Positions 47,614 through 60,522 are shown, counted from the stretch's first letter. The stretch is DNA of 64,000 nt from Cucumis sativus (GCF_000004075.3 NC_026660.2:7440001-7504000), one strand, 5' to 3'. Made by a program: numbers and translations. The notes: generated by a model from the letters alone, not told the origin.

Positions 47614-48956
47614 TGCCACAGCCCACCTCGTGTACGTCCTTTCTTGGTACGCGAGATGTAACATAACTTGAGTATCTTTGATGCATTAAATGCCCAAATA
47701 CACGTGGTCTTAAGGTCCTTAAGCTTTCTTAATCGTTTATTGACTTTTTCTTGACTTAAACTACAATCATATTTTAGGGTAATAAAACAACTTGACACAA
47801 GAGAAGTAACTAAAGCTTGAACTTCTATTTATTGAACCACACAATTACAACTTTTACATATTACACACTTTCAAGTCTTTAAACTTAATCTAAATTGCAT
47901 GACAGATCTTCTCGCCTATCAAGTCCTTTATCTTTTCTTATTTGGCCTTAACGCTTGATTCCTAGAGGAAGAAAATTAAAAATGTAAGACTACAGACTTA
48001 GTGAGGTTTTATAAAAAAAAATTATGTGAAATACCTTTTGTAAACATCATTTCGCTTAATAATCACATATGTTCAACATTTCACATGCACACACGTTTTA
48101 GTCAACAATCATTACTTTCACCAAGGATTTCGAATTGTTATCTATGCTAGGTCTCATTACTTAGCGTTTAGATTATCGTAACCACAACATTCGAGAATAT
48201 ATAGATTCATCCATGTTGCTCAGGTCGAAGCACAATGCACATCTTTTATCCATTGTTCCGCCTCAACTCACCATGTACATCTTTTATACATGACTGCCTT
48301 TACTCTTTATGTGCACATAATAGTCAGCTCATTGATAAGAAATAAACTAATGATTTGAACACCATTTCATAATCATTGTAACATATAAAACATTCTTTGA
48401 AACATATTATAAGCTTCTCATATAAACCTTTCTAGAAACATTTGAATTGAAATCACCATTTCAAATAAGTAAAGACTTTATAAACGAAGTTTGAAATCAT
48501 AGGAAACTTTAAAGAAAACACTCCCAAACTCAAAAACTCAGACTCCAAAAGCCCATTCTCTTCTTCTCGCGTAGTCACTTTGGCAACACCTCAACACTTA
48601 ACTTTCTCTTCAATTCCTCATAATGGGCAATACTTAAAACTTTGGCTGATGATCCCTATTTATACTAATCCTTAAACAAGCTTAGTCACCCTTAAGCTCT
48701 TGTTAGCTCGTCAGCTCCTACCTTTAGTGGTGCACGTGTAAGCTTAAGGTTTAACTTATCCATGCTTAATTTTTAACCTTACATGTGGTCCATTAAGTAA
48801 ACTTAAGAAATTTTCTAGAAAGTTTCCTTACTTTTCTCGCCTAACACTAACTCGCGAAATACTTTATTTATAAGCCCTCAATGTGTAGTTTGCTCAAAAC
48901 GCCTTCTTTAGAACACTTAGTTAAAATTTGAGCCTTTCTTAGGTACAAGTCTCACA
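47614..48956 (-). mobile_element. LTR-retrotransposon LTR (family G), minus orientation
   Basis: Reverse-complemented, this begins TGTGAGACTTGTACC and ends GGGCTGTGGCA, so it has TG...CA termini. It contains an LTR-style TATA (TATAAATAGG, near 48654-48663). It is colinear with the plus-strand copy at 51675-53711; shared words include 'aaaccttaagcttaca' and 'aagggtgactaag'. No gag-pol reading frames flank it, so it is a solo LTR or a truncated end. The coarse terminal pattern (TGT.AGAC ... TG.CA) suggests Ty3/gypsy, but the family is not confirmed and no target duplication is visible. Confidence 0.7.
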
Positions 48957-50190
48957 GTAAGGTTGGGTGCCTTATTCTAGGGACACTATGGATGCGGCCC
49001 GCTTTGTAGTTAGTACAAACGATGTGATCCTGAATCGTTTATGTAGAGACATGGAAATTGGGGCATTCTATGTAAAGAGTTTACATAAGACTGGAACCAT
49101 GAAATAGTCACTTTTAAGTTATAACACCATTGACTATATAAAGTTGACCATTTCAATTATTGGTGACATATGTAACATAATCTTAATCCTAAGCTAACTA
49201 TAAACTTCTATTCAAACAGAAATATTCTTAGATCCTCATAAGTGAGAATAACTCAATAGCGCTGGTCCAACAAGCCTCCTATTTCAGTGGTAAGACTGAG
49301 GTGGATGGCTAGAGACATAGGGTGCAAAACATAATTCACTCCTACCCATTTAAGGGTTAGTAGATAGGTTGTTCCCTTAAAGACTGAATTCAAGTCTTGG
49401 ACAAGGCGTCGCACCCTCTCATTGACCTAGGGGGGATTCAGTTTATAGGTTGGACCTTAAACCAATTGTTCAATAGGGGATCAGTGGGAGTACTTAAGGA
49501 GCAAGATGTAGTTTTAGGAGTAAAACGATATTTTGACCCAGTCGAGGTTACAAACAACTTATAGAGAATTAACTTACTGATCATGGTTATATGAGATGGG
49601 CATAAATATATCTATAGTGAGGGGAGTGCAACTATGAAACTTTAGTGAAATGACTCGTTAGTTAACGAATGTTGATTAGCTCGATCTAAAAGGGTTTAGT
49701 CAGTTAATCTCATATTTTTGGAGCTCATGATCTATAGGTTCATTAGGTCTCTCTGTTAGCTCATACTAGACCAAACCTTAAAAGAGTATGATGAACAAGT
49801 TTGAAGTGTTTAAATTCGATATATAATTAACCTTAATGTTTAATTGTGGATTAAACATGTAAAGCGTGAGGAAAGGATATTTAAATACCACAATTTTGAA
49901 TAGAGATTAAAAAAATTCAATCAACTGGATTGATAGAGATTAATGTGATTTAATTTTTGTTATTAAGATCAAATTAATTAAACTAAAATTAATTATATGA
50001 ATTAATTTTGATTTAAATTAAAGTGGTCAAAATTGAATTTGAAAAAAGTGGAAATAGTCAAAATAGTTAACTATTTGATTTTTGAAGACAACTATTGGAC
50101 TTAAGAAGTCAACAACTTGATTTTTTGGCCAAATTTAATGAAAAAACCAGGAATTATCCCGCTTAAAGTGCATTAGTAATTAAGCAATTG
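48957..50190 (+). mobile_element. Truncated LTR (family C, Ty1/copia-like)
   Basis: Non-coding sequence with the feel of a widespread plant copia LTR: 'ggtgccttattctagggaca', 'gactcgttagttaacgaatg', 'ggttcattaggtctctctg', then AT-rich sequence. It begins abruptly at the end of the family G LTR (48956) and lacks its own TG start. A matching LTR start (TGTTGGATTTTTTGTCC) is found in the opposite orientation at 53899. The right boundary is approximate. The family assignment comes from memory of similar plant LTRs. Confidence 0.5.
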
Positions 50191-50346
50191 ATATAGCTTG
50201 GTGTATCCTCCAAATACACAGTCCACTCAAATTTGTTGAGTTTATGTGTCCATCAAATATTTAATTGGTTTTTGCATGGTTGTGGCTATTAATACGAGCA
50301 TGGTTCTGGCTATTAGTACGAGAAGGATAATCAAAATAAAGGGTTT

Positions 50347-51292
50347 TGAAAAATAACACAAGTGGATCTAATAGAGGACACAATGTCAAGCATAATTTCA
50401 CGGACAATAGGTACGACAAAAAGGCCTTCACAAAAGCAAACAAAAAAAAGTAAAGACATGAAGATTGATAACTCAATTTGGTGCACAATCACCTACATCT
50501 TAGGGACAATGTACCCGATGTAATGAAACCTCACTATATAAAGAGTTTAACAATTACAATGAAAGTACTTATCTGATAATTCCTTATTCACTGAATCACG
50601 TGTAGCGGTCTCTTTAGTTTCAACTTAAGCTCCCCCCACTACCACAAAAATGTTTCTTCAAGATTTGTATGAGATCTTCTCAATACAATATGCTTAGGCT
50701 CTCCTTAAGAGTGGAATTTTCCTCACATTCATCATATTTGTTTTTTTTAAAAGGTCTTCTTACGTACAACTTGGGGGTGGGGTATTTGAACCTGAAACCT
50801 CTTGTCCTCGAAACATATAGATGTCAGCTAAGCTAAGCTCATGTTGACACATAAACCATATTTAAACTCCCCTTAAATATGATACTAATATCGAGCTCCT
50901 TCCAAGTTCTACAATATTGACTATCGAACCAAAACTCTTAGCAGCAAGCACAAGAATTTTTCATATTACTACAGGAAGGTTGAAGCTTAGACAAACCATA
51001 AGCTTAGACAAACCATAAGTTTTCTAATGAGGTGACTAACTCTAAAAATAAGAGAAAAATATATAAATGGCTCAAGTTGAAAAATATATTTTTAAAGAAT
51101 AAATATTATTTGTAGAAAAATAAAGAAGGAAGATATAGCAAAAGAATAAAGATATGCAAATCACAAAATTATATATGGAAAGAATATTTTGCTGAAGTTT
51201 CTTATCGGTAACAATATTTGTCTTTGACATGTTGTCCATCACGATGTTCACATTTTTCCTTTAATAAAATCAGCCAACATACTACAGTAACA
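50347..51292 (-). mobile_element. Ty1/copia-like element, 3' LTR (LTR-A)
   Basis: On the minus strand it begins TGTTACTGTAGTATG and ends ATTTTTCA. It is directly repeated at 53900-54753 (LTR-B) with visible divergence; shared words include 'acacaagtggatc' and 'aatatgcttaggctc'. The purine tract just upstream on the element strand (51294-51306) identifies this copy as the 3' LTR. It is interrupted by a 117-bp SINE (50740-50856). Confidence 0.75.
50740..50856 (-). mobile_element. tRNA-derived SINE inserted in LTR-A
   Basis: The 117-bp insert is absent from the matching position of LTR-B. It is flanked by the 7-bp target duplication CATATTT (50733-50739 and 50857-50863). On the minus strand it carries an A-box-like TAGCTTAGCTGA (50824-50835 forward) and a B box GGTTCAAATAC (50782-50792 forward), and it ends in an A-rich tail (T-run at 50741-50748 forward). 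It differs from the Au-like SINEs in HEN2. Confidence 0.85.
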
Positions 51293-51293
51293 A

Positions 51294-51306
51294 TCTCTCC
51301 CTTTGG
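51294..51306 (-). other. Polypurine tract of the copia-like element
   Basis: CCAAAGGGAGAGA on the minus strand, ending next to the 5' end of LTR-A. It is the usual primer site for plus-strand DNA synthesis and fixes the element's orientation. About 370 bp of internal sequence (51307-51674) follows before the nested LTR. Confidence 0.7.
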
Positions 51307-51674
51307 CTATTTTTAAAGGAAAACAAATCAAAAAAAAAAAAAAAAAGTAGATTAACATAAATCATGGAACAAACCATTATATCTAACAACATAAGCAAAC
51401 CAAGTCAGACTAGAGCAACTCATAAACCAGTAAACAAACCAGAGTAGACACAACCACATTCATTTTCCCCCTTTTGTTTGACTTACAAAAACAGTCAAAA
51501 GTCAACAAAAATTATGCTCTCATCAAACCAAATGAAGACAATCAAAAGCCTAAATCCTCAAATGCAGTACCAGAAAATAAAAATATTTAAAACAATAATT
51601 CGAGATAGATCAAAAGCCTCTTTCTTAGCACCAATTCTTTGTCTAACACATATTCAACATCAAAAGATAAATGG

Positions 51675-53711
51675 TGTAAGACCCACACCTAAATTAAAGA
51701 CTAAGATGTTAAAATTTGGCTAAGTTTTTTCTTTTAACTAGGCGGATTGGATAAAAGAAGAAGTTTTGAAGTAAAAGAGTTGGTAATCAAGTTGATTTGC
51801 GAGAAAGGTTGGATGATAAGATTTGTGAAGGATGTGTTACCTTGCGATTAAGGTGTGTCACGAGAAGAAGACTTGGCAAGAAGAAGTAAGAAAACTTCTC
51901 ATAAATTAATTTTCTTTAAGTAGGTTTAATGGGGCATGTGTAGACATTAAGTTAAACATGGTTGAATTAAACCTTAAGCTTACATGTGCACCACTAAGAG
52001 TAGAAGCTGCCAAGCTGCCAAGAGTTTAAGGGTGACTAAGTTTGTTTGGAAAGTAGTATAAAATAGAGGTCTTCAATCAGATTTTTAGTATTGTTACTCT
52101 GAAGAGAAAAAATTAAGACCTGAAGTGTAGCCCAAGTTGCTATGCGAGAAGAGGAAAGTAAAAGCAATCAGAGTTTAAGGCTAAGTTTTGTGAGTGTTTT
52201 TTTCAAAGTATTTAAATGGTTTCTAGTTTTCTTATAGATCTTTGATGGTTTGAAATGATGATTCTAATATGAAAGTTTTCAAAAGAGATTTATATGAAAA
52301 GTTGTATATTTCAAATATGAATTGATTATGAAATGGTGTTCAAACCATTAGTTACTTCCTATCAATGAGCTAACTATTATGTACACCTAATGAGTCAAGG
52401 CAACCATAGGGTCAAAAAGGCTACATGGTGATGAGAAGCTGGTTAATGTATTGAAAAGAGTGTATTGAACTTAGTGGCCTAAGCAACAAGAACAAATTTG
52501 TACGGATGTTGTTAATACAGTAGTCTAAACCCGAAGTAATGAGATCTAGTGTAGAGAATGATTTGGGATCCTTGACAAAATTAAGGAGTGTTTGGTAACT
52601 AATATGTGTTTAAGCGAGATGATTTGTTTAAATGAATTGGTATATTTTTGTGTATGTTATGCTTGATGAAATGATATTTGCAAAAGTATTACGAAAATGA
52701 TTTCTTAAAATCTCACTGATTCTGTTAGACGTACCTACATTTTTTTAAGTCTCAAGTATTTTGGCCTAAAGTATAATTAGAAGGCATGCTTAGCCTTTAA
52801 GTCTTAATAAGAAAATTAGTTTCTTAATTATTTTTGTCAATGTATTGGTATTTTGGAATCTCCAAATTAAATTAAGTAATGATTCTGTAAAATCTTTTGT
52901 TGTCATGAGCTTTTATTCCTTTAGTTAATATAGTAGTCTAAACGCGAGGTAATGAGACTAACCGTATAGAACGATTCAGGATCCTTGATGAAAGGAATGA
53001 TTGTGACTAATGGGTGTTTATGCGAAATATAATGTATATTGATGTGATTTGCGAGTTGATATGATTTTATTGCAAAAATGATTATATGGGTTTTGATATG
53101 TTTTGCGAAATGATGTGTTTATTGATCAACTGATTTGTGTTAAAATGTATGATATGGCAAAAATGATTTATGGAAATGTATTGCGAAAAGAATTTCATAC
53201 AACCTCACTAAGTCTTTTAGACTTACATTTTAAAATTTTATTTTCGAGGATCAGGCGTTTAGGCCAAGTAGAGAAGGAGGTTGAAGGGCTTGCAGCGAGA
53301 TGAGAAAGCTACCAGACATTTAAGAGTTTTGATTAATGTCATTTGTTTTGGTCAAAGTGTTGTAATTGTATACTTTGTATGAAATGATTGTTATTAGTTA
53401 AGTTTAAGCTTTGGTTATGTTGACTGCGTTATGCTTTAACGCCTAAAGCATGTTATTTAAATTATTTGGCATTTAAACAAGGTAAAAGATTTAAAATGAG
53501 TATCTTGGTGTTTAATAGTGTCAAAACGCTTGTTGTTAAATAAAAGTTTAAGTTGACTTCTGATGCGTTATGTTTATCTCTATCGCATGGTAGTTCAAAA
53601 GAAGTTGAGTGTGAGCTTGGCGATAAGACTAGTTTCAAGGTTTTAAGCTAAATCACGTCCTATCTGCACTACTTCCTGCGTTCTGGTTGTTTTGCGAATT
53701 AGGGTATGACA
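51675..53711 (+). mobile_element. LTR-retrotransposon LTR (family G), plus orientation, nested
   Basis: It begins TGTAAGACCCACACC and ends TTAGGGTATGACA, giving TG...CA ends. A TATA box (TATAAAATAG, 52057-52066) is followed by the likely R-U5 region. It is the second copy of the LTR at 47614-48956, in inverted orientation. It is longer (about 2.04 kb against 1.34 kb), partly because a ~413-bp segment is duplicated inside it (about 52511-52923 and 52924-53330). It lies between the two LTRs of the copia-like element, so it inserted after that element. Confidence 0.75.
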
Positions 53712-53899
53712 TAGGTTATTAAGACAAAACTAATAATATAATCAATAACACTTATTGAAATTATAATAACAACATTTTATTACACAAAACTAATAATATA
53801 ATCAATAACACTTATTAAAATTATAATAGTAACATTTTATTAATAACGGTCAATAGATTATATTTACTATCTACGAGTTTTAGGACAAAAAATCCAACA
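53712..53899 (-). mobile_element. Start of a family C (copia-like) LTR, truncated, with 60-bp tandem repeat
   Basis: On the minus strand this begins TGTTGGATTTTTTGTCC, then CTCGTAGATAGTAAATATAA, a common plant copia LTR start as I recall it. It abuts LTR-B at 53900 and the family G LTR at 53711. It is internally expanded by a 60-bp tandem duplication (53724-53783 and 53784-53843). Confidence 0.55.
53724..53843. repeat. 60-bp tandem duplication
   Basis: Two adjacent copies containing 'acaaaactaataatataatc' and 'aataacacttatt', differing at only a few positions. Confidence 0.85.
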
Positions 53900-54753
53900 A
53901 AAACAACACAAGTGGATCCAATAGAGGACACAATAATATCAAGCACATTATTGTCAAAGATGATATGTACGACAAGAGGGCCGTCACATAAGAAAATAAA
54001 AAAAATAATAAAGACACTAAGATTGATAACCTAGTTCGATACAAAATCACCTACGTCTGAAGGATGGTGTGCTTGGTGGAATGAAACTTCATCAGATAAA
54101 AAATTTAGTAACTACGTGGAAAGTACTTATTTGATAGCTTTCCTCTTCAATGTCTCACATATAACTTCTTCTTTAGTTTCAACTTAGGCTCCTCCTAAGT
54201 TTGAACTCCTCTTTCTTCCACAAAAATGCTACTACAAGCTTTTTGTATGAAATCTCATTAATATAATATGCTTAGGCTCCCCCTAAGAGTGAGATCCTCT
54301 AACATTCACCATATTTAGGCTCCCTTAAATACAATATCAATATTGAACTCCTCTCGAGTTCTACAATATTGACTATTGAACCAAACATCTTAGTGACAGG
54401 CACAATGATTTTCCATATCAATACATGAAGGTTGAGGCTTAGACAAATCATAAGCTCAAAATGGTCAATGCATAAAGTTTTATAATGAGGCAACTAACCC
54501 TAAAAAAGAATAAGGCTTAATATAAATATGGACTCACTTTGGAAAATATATTCTTGGAGAATAGATATTATTTTCAGAAGAATAAAGAAGGAAGATACGA
54601 CTGAAGAATAAGGATCTTCAAATCACACAATTATATATGGAAAGGATATTTTACTGAAGTTGCCAATCGGTAACAATGTTCGTCTTTGACATGTTATGCA
54701 ACATGATGCTCAAGTTTTGCCTTAATAAAATCAGACAACACATTGCAGTAACA
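53900..54753 (-). mobile_element. Ty1/copia-like element, 5' LTR (LTR-B)
   Basis: The partner of LTR-A in the same (minus) orientation, beginning TGTTACTGCAATGTG on the element strand. It preserves the uninterrupted target of the SINE found in LTR-A ('caccatatttaggctccc'). The internal region between the LTRs has lost all coding capacity and is largely replaced by nested LTR sequence. No gag, integrase or reverse transcriptase was seen. Confidence 0.72.
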
Positions 54754-57700
54754 AGTTCTAATGTCAGTGGAAATCTGAAAATCTTGATAAACTTATCATA
54801 CCCTTCTAAATACCAAAATTCTCTCAAAATTCATTAATCAAGGAATCCTACCACTCCATTCTAATCCGAAAGAATACCAGGGAAGACTCTCGTGGTGGTT
54901 CATGAAATATTCGTGATCAAAATCGTGGAGAATAAGCTCTAATTTGATGCTTCAAAGGTAAAGTTTGTGACACTTCGTTTTCCTTGTTTTAAACATGCAT
55001 GTTAATCCATTAAATTAGAGCATTTAGAAGTGTTTTTGATCCAATTGCTTCTACTACACGATTATTTACTCTCACTTTCAAGTACAATGATAACAAATGC
55101 AATAGACGATCGATGATAATCGACAGTGGGTAAAAGGGTGAGAGAGGTAAATACAAGAGAGCAAGACAAGGTGTAGAGAGAACAAAGAGAAAATAAAGAA
55201 TAAAATATTTATTTATTAGTCGTTAACAAAATATCGATAGAAAGAGTTAAATAAATCACTTTTCTAAACTTTAAAATTTTAAATTTGAATTCGTAGATAC
55301 CTAAATGTTATTAAACTCCAAACATGAGACATAGGAAGTGCCATTTTTTTTTTTCTAATTTATGTTTTGAAAAATTGCATTGGACGAAAAAAAAAACTAG
55401 AAAAAAGTAGTATATAGCACCTGTTTTTTGCATATTGCAAATATAACAAATATGACAAGTAATTAGATATATCATAAACCTATCCAATATTTATTCGCTT
55501 TTAAACTTACTAATTTTTCGATTTAAAAAATGTAGTGACATGAGTCCTATTACCATATATTTATATATATATTTTTCTAGTTTTTGCAAACACCGATTGT
55601 GTTTTTCCAAACTCAATAGTAGCTTTTCATGTCATTTCACATTAATTGAAAGTTTAAAACTTTCTGTATATATGTTTCTTCATTTATAGGATATAGACTT
55701 TTTTCTTTGTCGTCCATTGTTTGTTCAACTCTATCATCATGATTCTGATCACAAAACGTCGCTGATCCTACCATCTATTACTTATCAACTACAGTTGCAA
55801 TCAAACATTGTTGTTCACACATCTAAAATATAGTTTTATAATACATTTGTGAGAAATATAATATATATTCCCATGGTCATATAAAGCAGTTCCATCACAT
55901 TTCAATTCCCAAATCTATTTGAACTTATTATTAAGGGGTAAATATGAATCGTTCTCTGCAAATTTAGAAACACCCAATTCTCGTTTGATAATTTTGTTGG
56001 GTTTTTAAAAAAATATTGTCTTTATTTTCTTACTATTTTACTTCAATTTTCATCTTGTCTAACTAAATATTTAAATTCTTAATCAAATTCAATAGTTTTA
56101 TGAGAAGACCAACCTTCTATAAGTATATAAAGGATGAATCATGAATTCAAAAACTACTTACATTATAAGTTTATTTTACCACATTAATATTTTAGCATTT
56201 ACTAAATTTTAAATAAAATGTCGCCAACAACAAAAAAAAAAAAAAAAAAAAAAGAGAGAAAGAAACTATATAATAACTCAACTTTGGAGACAATACAAAA
56301 GCTTTATCAAAACCTTGTCATTAAAGTAATCCAAAAATATGAAATCAATTAGAACTTTATTCCTACTTTCTTTATTTCCCATTTAGCAAGGATGGCAATT
56401 GGAGGCAAGTTGGTGATGGCTTTATTATTTTTCAGATAAGTGTGAGATATATGTCAAATTTTAAGACAAAAAAAAAAAAAAGATCTAAAAAGTAAATGAA
56501 TGAAAGAGAAAAGAATCATGTTGTGGTTGATTTGAAAGACTCATTGCTGTTGAGGGCTAACTTATGTGCAGAGATATATGGGATGTCTTGTTATATACCT
56601 CTATTTATAGCACAACCATTATTACAATTTTTAATTTCTCATCTCCATTCTTTCTTTTCCAGAAACAACTTTCTTTGAAAGTGATTGCTACTTAAGCTTG
56701 ATTATTTCAAGTAACTACCAAGTTAAGGTTATTATATATTGTGGCCACTTCAATGGAAGTTAAAAGACAAATAAAACCTTTTTTAACCTTGTTTAGAAAG
56801 TTCAAGTAACAATTAATATAACATATAAACTACCATAACTAACCTACATTTTTAAATATTCTTCTACTCCAAGTAACTTAAGATTATTTATCAATCATTC
56901 TTAATATTAGTTACATTTGATTATATTACAATTCAAACCCTTGAATGGACGATTGCAATGGATAGAATTAATAATTAATTAAGTCTATAGTAATATTTTT
57001 AATTAAATAATAACAAATATAGCAAAATGTATTATAGATAGAGTCTATCATACTTTCCTAATCTTAATTTTCTATATTTATAAATTATTTTTATTCATTA
57101 GCCAATATAACATTCAATACAAAGAGGTATATATGCAATGTTAAGTGGAGTGGCTGCATACCACAACAATAGGAGTTGTTTTATGCACATGAAGTGAGAC
57201 GAACAAAGAAACGCACACAAGCAGTTAAATATACTGCATAGCTTATAGCATTGAATATGGACGTAAACCCTTGAAAAGTAATAAAATAGTTGGCCACTAG
57301 TTTAAAGGCGGAGTCCATAATTGGGTGATGGTAAGGGTAATGAGGGGATCGGAGGGGGCAAGGCAGCTGATTTGGAATAACATCCAACTGATCATCCAAT
57401 CAGAAGCAAAAAGAAGAGCATAGTCAGCAATGATAGTGTGTGCCACGTTTCAGGAAATGATTTGGTGGATGGTCTATGTGTGGTGGGATCCATTGCCACC
57501 GCCCATTCCGAAAGAGAAATTACATTTTGCATATACTTTTGACACTGCTTTCTGCCACTTTGCCCCCACCCCCCCTAACCATAGTCATTCATCATGCCTT
57601 TTCATCAATTGTTATTTTTTTTTTTCTTTTGAGTTTTTATTTTCAAAGTCTTTGATTATATTATGACTAGAATTTAAGGAATAGTTAACATGACTCTGAC

Positions 57701-60522
57701 AAATGAGTGTTGATGTATTGAGTATGCATTCAAACTCTCTCTTTCTATATATATATTAGTTTGAAAGGACGAGGATATTAACGTTTACATGCTAAATTTC
57801 ATAAAGATTCTTTAAGTCGTTAATATAGACTCATTTAAAGCTCATGAATATTGATAATTTTGTTTTCATTTTCCTCCTAATGTATTAGCCAAGGTAGATT
57901 AGGAAGAAAAATCACATTCTCTTTGCATTTTACATTAACCCTTTATACCTATTTTGGAGTAGAAATTCCTTAAGACGTCGTTGGATTGAAATTAGAACTT
58001 GAGAAGATACGTAGTAACTATAGATAGTGTGGTAGTTATTTTCATTTAAGGTTGCATTTAGATCTTAATTTTCTTCTCTAACACACACTAAATGATTTTT
58101 TACTCTAAGAATAGTGTTGAAATGTTTATCAAATGTCACGAGCAATATTCAAATAAATATTATGTTTTAAAAGATGACAAAATTTCATGTGTTTTTCTTT
58201 TTGTATTTAAATTTGTTAATTGATCATCTTTTTAGTTTACCATGTCTCCTTTACGATCTAGTACTTTTTGCTACAATATATGGTGTGATAATAAGTATGT
58301 TGAACATGCTAATAGTAGATAATTGAGATAGTTGTTATAAAATATAAACCTTATTTAAAAAAGAAAAGAAAAGAAACAAGAAAAAGAATCAAATGCACGA
58401 GTGTTGAAGGTTTTGGCAGATATTAAAGTAATGGTTAGAAGGTCGACAACGTTAAGTTACATAGAAAAGGGGTGGCTGGTTAGGTGGCCTCCACCTCAAC
58501 CAATCGTACTCAGCCTTTCATATACTTTTTGCCATGTGGCGGCTAAGTGGATCCCTCCTTTTCATAATCTCTTCATCTTCCATCGTTTATCAGCAATCAC
58601 ATTCACTAGGTGGGTCCCTTCCTTAATAATGAGTCAATTATTCTATGTGCCACATCAGTATTTCATACGTTTCCTCGACGGAAGTGCATTTGATGTGTTT
58701 CTCGAATTCCTCAAATCCTACTTACTAATTCCATTAATTGACTGTTATCAACGTATCAGCTTTAGAAATGGAGAAGAGTTCATCAATCCCATATAAAGTA
58801 GGAACTGTGTAGTGAAAATAAAAGGTCCCTTTCTTTTTCTTTTTCTTTTTTTACAAGTTTTTCATCAAAACTGTGCACGACAACCATCAATTTTCTAGCA
58901 GATTCCTTAAGAGAACCTAAAAAGTTCATAGTTAGTAAGGAATAGATTGATGAATGATTTTAATAAGGATATCTTTTCCAACTTAGATATCTTTCAAACT
59001 CCAACTCTGATGCACTTTACCAAAGAGTTCACTTGTTACGCCCGGATTACAAGGACATACATCTAAATCTCGAGATATTGACTGAGGTGTAAGTCTAAAA
59101 TGAAAAAGGTTCAAATTTAGCTCTATTATAAAAGACAATATGTTTAAGTTAATAGTTTACTTAGGGACCTTAATTTTCATAGATTTGGTAAAAGTGTTAT
59201 AAAATGTAAGAAACAGAAAGCTTTGGTAAAAATGAATGGTAGCGTTTGTCGGCCTACACACACCCGACTGCACATAGCACAGAAAATCACACCTCACGAT
59301 GCCTTTCCTTAATATAAATAATAAATAATCAATGGCTGCTACTTTATTATTCTATATTGTTTTTTTATTGGCTCATACTATCAGTATTAAATTATTGAAT
59401 ATTTGTATGATTTGGAAAAAGATAGGATAAAATTTAGTCTAATAAAACGCTTATGAATACTTAGTGTAATAGTTATTTACCAAAATTTTATCAAAACTAT
59501 AAATGTTAATTATTATTAAGGACCAAATCTATAAATACACCTGAATTATAAATCATTAAATCTAATTACTCGGAAAAAATGAGTGAATTTTGATATTTCT
59601 TGAGGAGGAAAAAAAGATCTATTATTAGTTTATATTTTATCTTTTGTATCTAAAGATTGTTCGATATCTATAAACACAAGTTCTTTATTTGATTTCACAT
59701 TAATTATCTATAGATACACATGTTCAATATTGAGTTTAGTATTAAAAAAGAGATAAACTAAAAAAAATGGTACTTACCACAATCTCTCTATGCTTAAGTT
59801 AATGAAAAGTTTTAGAAACGAAAATTACTCTTCTAGAGTTATGATGATGTATAATACATGCTAGTTAACTTAAGACGCTTTTCAATCTTCTCTCAATTTT
59901 ACTTATTTAAATATTTAACCTTTTCTTAATCATCGATTTTTTATTTTCAATATGTAAAGTGCATATGCTTGAACCAAATTAGCCACTCTTGATCTCTTAC
60001 CTAGTGGTCGAGAGTGATCTATTTGAGCTTTCAACCATGTTTGAATCTTAAATCTTACTTTTTTTTATTTTATTATATTATTATTATTATATTCAAGCTC
60101 ATATATAAAAAAAATTAATACAAATGTTTGTCAGTCTAAATCTACTCCTAATAATTCATGCATCTTAAAACATAAATGAATATTAATACCTATTAAATGT
60201 GAGTAGAAAGTACTCAAGACATGATAAGTGAAAGAAACCAAATTATTGGTTAAGTGCAGATGATTAAGGCCTGTCAAGAACTAATTGAGGGGATTGATTT
60301 ATTCAATCTCTTTCACTTGAAGTTAAAGTTGTTCAGCAAATTTAAGTAAATCAAGACATTGCAAATTGTTCATTTTTGTGAAAGGTAAATTGTCAAATCT
60401 CAAGATTTTTCATTTATATTATTATATTTTTTTGGACCCCACGTTCAAAAAAAAAAAAAAAAAAACTAATTACAAACCTCAAATCATCTTTTACACACTG
60501 CCACTCCATTCTTTCTCTGTCC
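54754..60522. other. Long gene-poor region
   Basis: No supported gene. Poly-A runs occur at about 56231-56252 and 60447-60465. A 131-codon open frame at 58401-58796 has no recognisable domain. A decayed tRNA-like SINE remnant may lie at 59990-60060. GC-richer patches at 57420-57600 and 58470-58640 hold words such as 'gccacgt', 'gtgccaca' and 'gtgggtccc' and could be regulatory. Confidence 0.45.

Noticed and set aside
48957-54753. Search for gag-pol coding remnants in the retroelement block
   Set aside because: No reverse transcriptase, integrase or zinc-knuckle pattern could be read in any frame; only LTR and flanking internal sequence remain.
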